Positions 14,069 to 17,660 of a DNA stretch of 17,660 bases are shown piece by piece (position 1 is the first letter of the stretch; each line of letters begins with the position of its first letter). Below the pieces are notes generated by a model. It did no database searches and was not told where the DNA came from. It saw only the letters and a program-made list of their open reading frames with translations. Location: the NCBI GenBank assembly GCA_021648745.1, contig JAKISE010000069.1, forward strand, positions 1 to 17,660, given 5' to 3'. A program made the position numbers and the translations under genes. Source of the stretch: Cyclobacteriaceae bacterium (GTDB taxonomy: Bacteria; Bacteroidota; Bacteroidia; Cytophagales; Cyclobacteriaceae).

Positions 14069-15805
14069 TTGAAAACGAATTTACTACATAAAATATTTCC
14101 ATTCCTGTCTTGGGCAGGAATGGTGAATAAAGATACGCTTAAGGCGGATTCCATGGCAGGGCTTACGGGTGCTATCATCGTGCTGCCTCAAGGTATCGCC
14201 TTTGCTGCCATTGCAGGGATGCCCCCAATTTACGGGCTTTACACAGCAATGATTACACCCATTATAGCTGCATTATTTGGGTCGTCTATGCATTTAATTT
14301 CAGGGCCAACTACGGCTATTTCGCTTGTAATTTTTGGCACCGTTAGCAAATTTGCAGTGCCTGAATCTCCTGAATATATCCAGTTTGTGTTAACACTCAC
14401 CTTGTTAGCGGGCGTATTTCAGTTGGGTATGGGCTTGGCTCGCTTAGGTAGTTTAGTAAACTTTGTTTCTCATTCTGTTATTGTAGGTTTTACGGCTGGG
14501 GCTGCTATTTTAATAGCTACGAGCCAGCTAGGGAAAGTATTAGGTATTCACATTCCTCGTGAAGGAGATTTTATAGAAAAATGGATTCATATATTTCAAG
14601 GTATCTCAGACACGAATTTGTATGTGTTTGGAATAGCGATGTTCACATTAATTGTGGCATTAGCCATTAAAAAGTTTTCTCCTAAAATGCCAAACCTGCT
14701 TGTTTCCATGATTGGTGGCAGTGTGCTCGCTTATTTTATTGGCGGTAGTGAGAACGGAGTGACATTAGTAGGAAAATTAAGTGCTAATTTACCTCCATTT
14801 ACAATCCCAAACTTTGAAAGGTTAGAAATTGAAGAGCTCGTGCCTTATGCATTTGCCATTGCCTTATTAGGATTAATTGAAGCTGTGGCTATTGGCAAAT
14901 CAATTGCTTCAAAATCAGGGCAACGAATTGATGGGAACCAGGAATTTATTGGGCAAGGACTATCGAATATTGTGGGTAGTTTCTTTTCCAGTTATGCGGG
15001 TTCAGGCTCATTTACCAGATCAGGAGTTAATTACACAGCAGGGGCAAAAACACCTATGGCAGCTATTTTTGCAGCTGTAATGTTAATGTTGATTCTATTA
15101 CTAATTGCACCACTAACTGCCTATTTGCCTATTGCAGCTATGGGTGGAATTATTTTGTTAGTGGCATTTAACTTAATCGATTTTGTTAGCATAAAGCAGA
15201 TATTTAAGTCAAGCAAGGCTGAAGCATCCGTTTTTTCAGTTACACTTCTTTCCACTTTATTCTTAGAGTTGGAGTTTGCAATTTATATGGGTGTCATTCT
15301 TTCACTGGTATTCTACCTTCAAAGAACTTCAAGTCCTCGTATCGTAACTCTTGCTCCAGATAAAGATAACGAACATCGTCCATTTGTAAATATTGAGCGC
15401 AGACCAATGCCTACATGTCCTCAACTCCGAATTATTCGCATTGATGGGTCCCTCTTTTTTGGTGCAGTTGATAAGGTGGAGGATTTTCTTAGTAATGTGT
15501 TTGATGCAGGTGAACCCAACCTGTTAATCGTGGGCAATGGAATAGGAATGATTGATTTGGCCGGTGCAGAATTATTAGAGCGACAAGCGAATAAATGGAA
15601 GGCCGTTGGGAAAGGATTTTATTTTTGCTCCTTACGTTATCCCGTAAGAGACTATTTGAAAAAAGGTGGTTTTGACATCCATCTAGGAAAGGAAAATATG
15701 TTTGATACCAAGATAGCGGCCTTACAATCTATTTACGGACAACTTGATAAAGGTATTTGCGCAAACTGTACGACCAAAATATTTAATGAATGTAGCAATG
15801 GATAA
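14069..15805 (+). CDS. SulP-family anion transporter with STAS domain
   Basis: A 578-aa SulP/SLC26 protein. The start is TTG at 14069, one base after the preceding stop; it is kept because residues 9-14 (IFPFLS) belong to the conserved SulP N-terminus, while the next candidate (ATG 14120) would delete it. Residues 25-425 are the membrane domain, including GLTGAIIVLPQGIAFA and the signature region around GKSIASKSGQRIDGNQE and GSFTRSGVNYTAGAKTP. Residues 450-560 form a cytoplasmic STAS domain (GIGMIDLAGAELLE). The tail carries Cys564, Cys567 and Cys575 (CANCTTKIFNEC), a possible metal or redox site. SulP proteins carry sulfate, bicarbonate, chloride and other anions. Directly behind a sulfite-oxidase-like gene, sulfate/sulfite exchange or export is the likeliest role (inference). 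Confidence 0.9.
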   Translation: MKTNLLHKIFPFLSWAGMVNKDTLKADSMAGLTGAIIVLPQGIAFAAIAGMPPIYGLYTAMITPIIAALFGSSMHLISGPTTAISLVIFGTVSKFAVPESPEYIQFVLTLTLLAGVFQLGMGLARLGSLVNFVSHSVIVGFTAGAAILIATSQLGKVLGIHIPREGDFIEKWIHIFQGISDTNLYVFGIAMFTLIVALAIKKFSPKMPNLLVSMIGGSVLAYFIGGSENGVTLVGKLSANLPPFTIPNFERLEIEELVPYAFAIALLGLIEAVAIGKSIASKSGQRIDGNQEFIGQGLSNIVGSFFSSYAGSGSFTRSGVNYTAGAKTPMAAIFAAVMLMLILLLIAPLTAYLPIAAMGGIILLVAFNLIDFVSIKQIFKSSKAEASVFSVTLLSTLFLELEFAIYMGVILSLVFYLQRTSSPRIVTLAPDKDNEHRPFVNIERRPMPTCPQLRIIRIDGSLFFGAVDKVEDFLSNVFDAGEPNLLIVGNGIGMIDLAGAELLERQANKWKAVGKGFYFCSLRYPVRDYLKKGGFDIHLGKENMFDTKIAALQSIYGQLDKGICANCTTKIFNECSNG

Positions 15806-16112
15806 TACATTAGTAAAACAGAACGAATTGGAGAAGGCTGCATTTGTGTTAAAAACAATTGCACACCCTACTCGATTAGCAATTATAGATTACCTAGGTA
15901 AAATAGGAAGAAAGAAGGTGTCTGAAATCTGCGCTGACCTCAATTTAGAGCAGTCACTTACATCTCATCACCTTAATACAATGAAACTAAAAGGAGTGCT
16001 TGGCAGTGTTAGAGAGGGTAAGAATATGTACTATTTTCTAAAGCTGCAAGAAGTTACTCAAATACTAAGCTGCATAGATAATTGCAAGCTTACTTTTTCT
16101 ATTAATGATTAA
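15798..16112 (+). CDS. ArsR/SmtB-family repressor, candidate thiol (persulfide) sensor of BigR/SqrR type
   Basis: A 104-aa winged-helix regulator counted from the ATG at 15798, whose first codons overlap the SulP stop (ATGGATAA, 8 bp). An earlier in-frame ATG at 15786 would add four residues. Family features are LKTIAHPTRLAIIDYL, the recognition region VSEICADLNLEQSLTSHHLN and the wing VREGKNMYYFL. The metal box of ArsR/SmtB (ELCVCDL) is reduced to a single Cys45 in SEICADL, and two more cysteines, 92 and 96, lie in the last helix (SCIDNC). A cysteine near the DNA-reading helix paired with C-terminal cysteines resembles the sulfide/persulfide sensors BigR and SqrR. The gene directly precedes a PmpA/PmpB-type transporter pair, as in bigR-linked operons. 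DNA-binding repressor is near certain; the persulfide ligand is inference, and thiophilic metals are the alternative. Confidence 0.88.
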   Translation: MDNTLVKQNELEKAAFVLKTIAHPTRLAIIDYLGKIGRKKVSEICADLNLEQSLTSHHLNTMKLKGVLGSVREGKNMYYFLKLQEVTQILSCIDNCKLTFSIND

Positions 16113-16132
16113 TTTTTTAACAAAAAGATAAA

Positions 16133-16708
16133 ATGGATAGACTAATTGAATTTATACAACAACCTTGGCCTTGGTGGATTTCAGGTCCTCTCATTGCCTA
16201 TGTAATGTTTTCATTATTGTATTTCGGCAAAGGCTTTGGCGTTTCAACAAACTTTAAAACTGTATGTTGTATGCTTGGTAGCTGTAAAGTGTCAGACTTT
16301 TTCTGCTTTAACTGGAGAGATCAAATTTGGAATTTGATGTTTATTGGTGGTGTAGTGATAGGAGGCTTTATCTCTAGTCAATTCTTAACCCCAGATACGG
16401 CAGTTGCTATTTCGCAAGCTACCATAACTGATTTAAAAACCATCGGCATTGAAAGCCCTGGCACTTCTTACCTGCCTGAAGAAATTTTTGGTGCTGACAA
16501 TATATGGAGTTTACGAAGCCTTGTGTTTTTATTGGGTGGAGGATTTTTAGTAGGTTTCGGCACCCGGTATGCCAACGGTTGTACTTCTGGCCACGCCATT
16601 AGTGGGTTAAGCAACCTCCAATACTGGTCGTTAATTGCTGTAGTTGGTTTCTTTATTGGCGGATTAGTAATGACCCATTTTATTTTACCTTATTTAATAG
16701 CATTATAA
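16133..16708 (+). CDS. YeeE/YedE-family sulfur transporter, first half (PmpA-like)
   Basis: A 191-aa inner-membrane protein with four or five hydrophobic segments (about 17-33, 66-83, 126-143, 164-188). The hallmark is GFGTRYANGCTSGHAISG (141-158) with Cys150, the cysteine-containing loop that relays thiosulfate in the TsuA/YeeE family. Four further cysteines (45, 46, 51, 58) sit in the first cytoplasmic or periplasmic loop, a region where homologues also carry Cys. Full-length YeeE is about 350 aa; here the protein is only the first half, with the second in the next gene, the PmpA/PmpB split arrangement. It starts 20 bp after the ArsR gene and its stop overlaps the next ATG by one base (TAATG), so the two halves are translationally coupled. 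Cargo is a reduced sulfur compound by family; which one is unknown. Confidence 0.88.
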   Translation: MDRLIEFIQQPWPWWISGPLIAYVMFSLLYFGKGFGVSTNFKTVCCMLGSCKVSDFFCFNWRDQIWNLMFIGGVVIGGFISSQFLTPDTAVAISQATITDLKTIGIESPGTSYLPEEIFGADNIWSLRSLVFLLGGGFLVGFGTRYANGCTSGHAISGLSNLQYWSLIAVVGFFIGGLVMTHFILPYLIAL

Positions 16709-17121
16709 TGAAGCATATACGATTTATGATTATGGGAATCTTGTTTGGTATTACACTAAGCAAGGGAGAAATCATTTCTTGGTACAGAATTCAAGAAATG
16801 TTTAGGTTTCAATCTTTTCACATGTTTGGAGTGATCGGCTCAGCTGTGGTATTTGGGATAATTACGATTCAATTTATAAAGAGAAGAAAACTGAAAGATT
16901 CGGCAGGAAACTTCATTACAGTTTCTACCCAAGAGCCAGGCTATGCAAGAAACCTCATTGGAGGAACCATTTTTGGATTGGGTTGGGCCATTACAGGTGC
17001 TTGTCCGGGACCATTATTCATTTTAGTAGGTTATGAAGGCTGGGTGTTTATTTTAGCCATAGTCGGTGCTCTATTAGGAACTTTTAGCTATGGCTTAATT
17101 GAAAAAAAACTGCCTCATTAA
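16708..17121 (+). CDS. YeeE/YedE-family sulfur transporter, second half (PmpB-like)
   Basis: A 137-aa membrane protein with about four hydrophobic segments. It begins with the PmpB-type stretch ILFGITLSKGEIISWYRIQE (11-30) and carries the second family loop GTIFGLGWAITGACPGPLFI with Cys99, equivalent to the second relay cysteine of YeeE/TsuA. With the preceding gene it would assemble one complete pseudo-symmetric transporter in the inner membrane. Start codon and upstream stop overlap by one base. It is the last gene of the sulfur operon; the thioredoxin gene converges on it from 17217. I see no strong U-tract terminator after it. Confidence 0.87.
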   Translation: MKHIRFMIMGILFGITLSKGEIISWYRIQEMFRFQSFHMFGVIGSAVVFGIITIQFIKRRKLKDSAGNFITVSTQEPGYARNLIGGTIFGLGWAITGACPGPLFILVGYEGWVFILAIVGALLGTFSYGLIEKKLPH

Positions 17122-17216
17122 TTTATACAAAAACGTTATTCTGAGAGCGGAATTAAAAAAATCAGCACAGGGAAGTTGCAATGACGAAATCTCCTTGTCA
17201 ATGATAGGTTACTTAG
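17122..17216. repeat. Degenerate ATTCTGAG..AATGACG inverted-repeat element in the convergent gap
   Basis: The 95-bp gap between two convergent genes contains CGTTATTCTGAG (from 17134) and, 46 bp on, GCAATGACG (17178-17186). The outer heptamers pair at 6 of 7 positions, and the bases between are A-rich with little pairing. The wording resembles the widespread intergenic ATTCTGAG/AATGACG-type dispersed palindromes of many bacterial genomes. It could serve as a weak bidirectional terminator; no clear terminator stem with U-tract is seen. Confidence 0.35.
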
Positions 17217-17510
17217 TTACTCAAAAGATTCAATCTTGTTTTGAAGTGCTTTCATAGGCATCGCTCCGGGTTGTTGCCAAACAAGTTTTCCATTTTTATA
17301 CAACACCATAGTAGGAATACTTCTAATATTCATTTTGGCAGAAAGCTGTTGGTTTTTCTCTGTGTCAATCTTTACAATTTTTAGTTTATTACCCATTACA
17401 GACTTAAGTTCTTTAAAAACAGGAGCCATCATTTTACAAGGGCCACACCAATCGGCATAAAAATCTACCAATACAGTTGGGTGGCTTTTTATAATGTCGT
17501 TATACTTCAT
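17217..17510 (-). CDS. Thioredoxin
   Basis: A 97-aa single-domain thioredoxin without signal peptide, so cytoplasmic. The active site WCGPC is at residues 21-25 (VDFYADWCGPCKMM), and the conserved cis-proline is in RSIPTMVLYKNGK. It is slightly shorter than E. coli thioredoxin 1 (about 108 aa) at the N-terminus but has the complete fold. It converges on the sulfur operon, so it is transcribed separately; a role in reducing persulfide or disulfide products, or the SulP/ArsR cysteines, is speculative. The IS end motif at 17534-17545 lies only 24 bp upstream of its start, so its native promoter has probably been replaced or sits within the IS end. Confidence 0.93.
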   Translation of the reverse strand: MKYNDIIKSHPTVLVDFYADWCGPCKMMAPVFKELKSVMGNKLKIVKIDTEKNQQLSAKMNIRSIPTMVLYKNGKLVWQQPGAMPMKALQNKIESFE

Positions 17511-17531
17511 CCGGTTCTAATCTTGTTAGTG

Positions 17532-17660
17532 TTAACCTGAGTTCGGGATAAGGAATAGCTGCCAGAAAATAAAATAGTAGGTGAGCTTTTTAATATAAAA
17601 AGCAAAGATATAATGGTTTATTTCAAGATTTTTATATTCAAAAGATTGCCTGCTAGATAT
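17532..17660 (+). repeat. Right arm of the inverted repeat bounding the window (IS 5' end)
   Basis: Begins TTAACCTGAGTTCGGGATAA and runs outward to the last base; it is the counterpart of 127-1 on the minus strand, with the same order of blocks and an identical outermost 21 bases. Substitutions are scattered over the rest, so the copies are old relatives. The arrangement places two IS copies facing away from the 17.4-kb segment between them. Whether that segment ever moved as a composite transposon cannot be told from the window. Confidence 0.85.
17613..17660 (+). CDS. 5' fragment of the same repeated gene, probably a transposase (runs off the right edge)
   Basis: An ATG at 17613 opens MVYFKIFIFKRLPARY, aligned residue by residue with the left-edge copy (MDYFKNFISKRLPARY). 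The open frame, a start at the same place about 78 bp from the AACCTGAGTTCG motif, and the conserved KRLPARY support a real gene start. No more is in the window; the transposase call is an inference from repetition and the end motif. Confidence 0.55.
   Translation, partial: MVYFKIFIFKRLPARY

Noticed and set aside
15744..15797. Longer N-terminus for the ArsR regulator
   Set aside because: The extra residues (MIKVFAQTVRPKY) come from a frame overlapping the SulP coding end and match nothing in the ArsR family; the ATG at 15798 gives the normal length and a coupled overlap.
14120..15805. ATG at 14120 as SulP start
   Set aside because: It would remove the conserved IFPFLSW start of the family and open a 52-bp gap; the TTG at 14069 directly after the upstream stop is preferred.
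1..17660. CRISPR array, tRNA/rRNA, riboswitch or phage module
   Set aside because: No regular direct repeats with spacers, no cloverleaf or rRNA-like stretch, no recognisable riboswitch core and no phage structural or integrase genes were seen.

Overview
The window reads as AT-rich chromosomal DNA of a Bacteroidota bacterium, plausibly a Cytophagales/Flammeovirga-like relative. This rests on gene content (AsmA-family protein with one N-terminal membrane segment, a Bacteroidota-style IS1 transposase, a split YeeE/YedE pair of the PmpA/PmpB type), on A-rich leader regions without clear Shine-Dalgarno sites, and on low GC by eye. No rRNA, tRNA or CRISPR array is visible. Both ends are arms of one diverged inverted repeat of about 128 bp. 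Each arm carries the first codons of the same outward-facing gene (conserved residues KRLPARY), most likely a transposase. The outermost 21 bases are identical, so the window probably stops where an assembly broke in a multi-copy IS.

Layout. 248-1249(+): regulator with a helix-turn-helix. 1348-3349(+): SDR dehydrogenase, zinc-free quinone-reductase-like MDR enzyme and the first 69 codons of a 3-hydroxyacyl-CoA dehydrogenase, an oxidative catabolic operon cut off by an IS. 3350-4089: a 740-bp IS1-family element with 20-bp terminal inverted repeats, a transposase split by a -1 frameshift at an A7 tract, and no target-site duplication; an IS-mediated deletion probably removed the rest of the operon. 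9131-4121(-): AsmA-like protein, FMN reductase, DUF1801 protein and an outer-membrane beta-barrel protein.

9414-17121(+) is the most interesting part: a compact six-gene sulfur operon. It encodes (1) a fusion of a four-cluster ferredoxin-like subunit (PsrB/SoeB type) to an eight-helix NrfD/PsrC/SoeC membrane subunit, (2) a 956-aa molybdopterin oxidoreductase without a Tat signal, close in size and context to the cytoplasmic sulfite dehydrogenase SoeA, (3) a SulP anion transporter with STAS domain and a cysteine-containing tail, (4) an ArsR-family regulator with three cysteines, and (5,6) a split YeeE/YedE sulfur-compound transporter. A small thioredoxin gene converges on the operon at 17510-17217(-).

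Working model (inference): PmpAB-like proteins import a reduced sulfur species, the Soe-like complex oxidises sulfite in the cytoplasm and passes electrons to quinone through the NrfD domain, SulP moves the resulting sulfate or other sulfur oxyanion, and the ArsR/BigR-like repressor senses sulfide or persulfide and controls the unit from a palindrome at 9340-9357. Two non-coding elements deserve notice: a heptamer-built inverted repeat between the two oxidoreductase genes (11044-11188) and a third, solitary copy of the outer IS-end motif at 5339.
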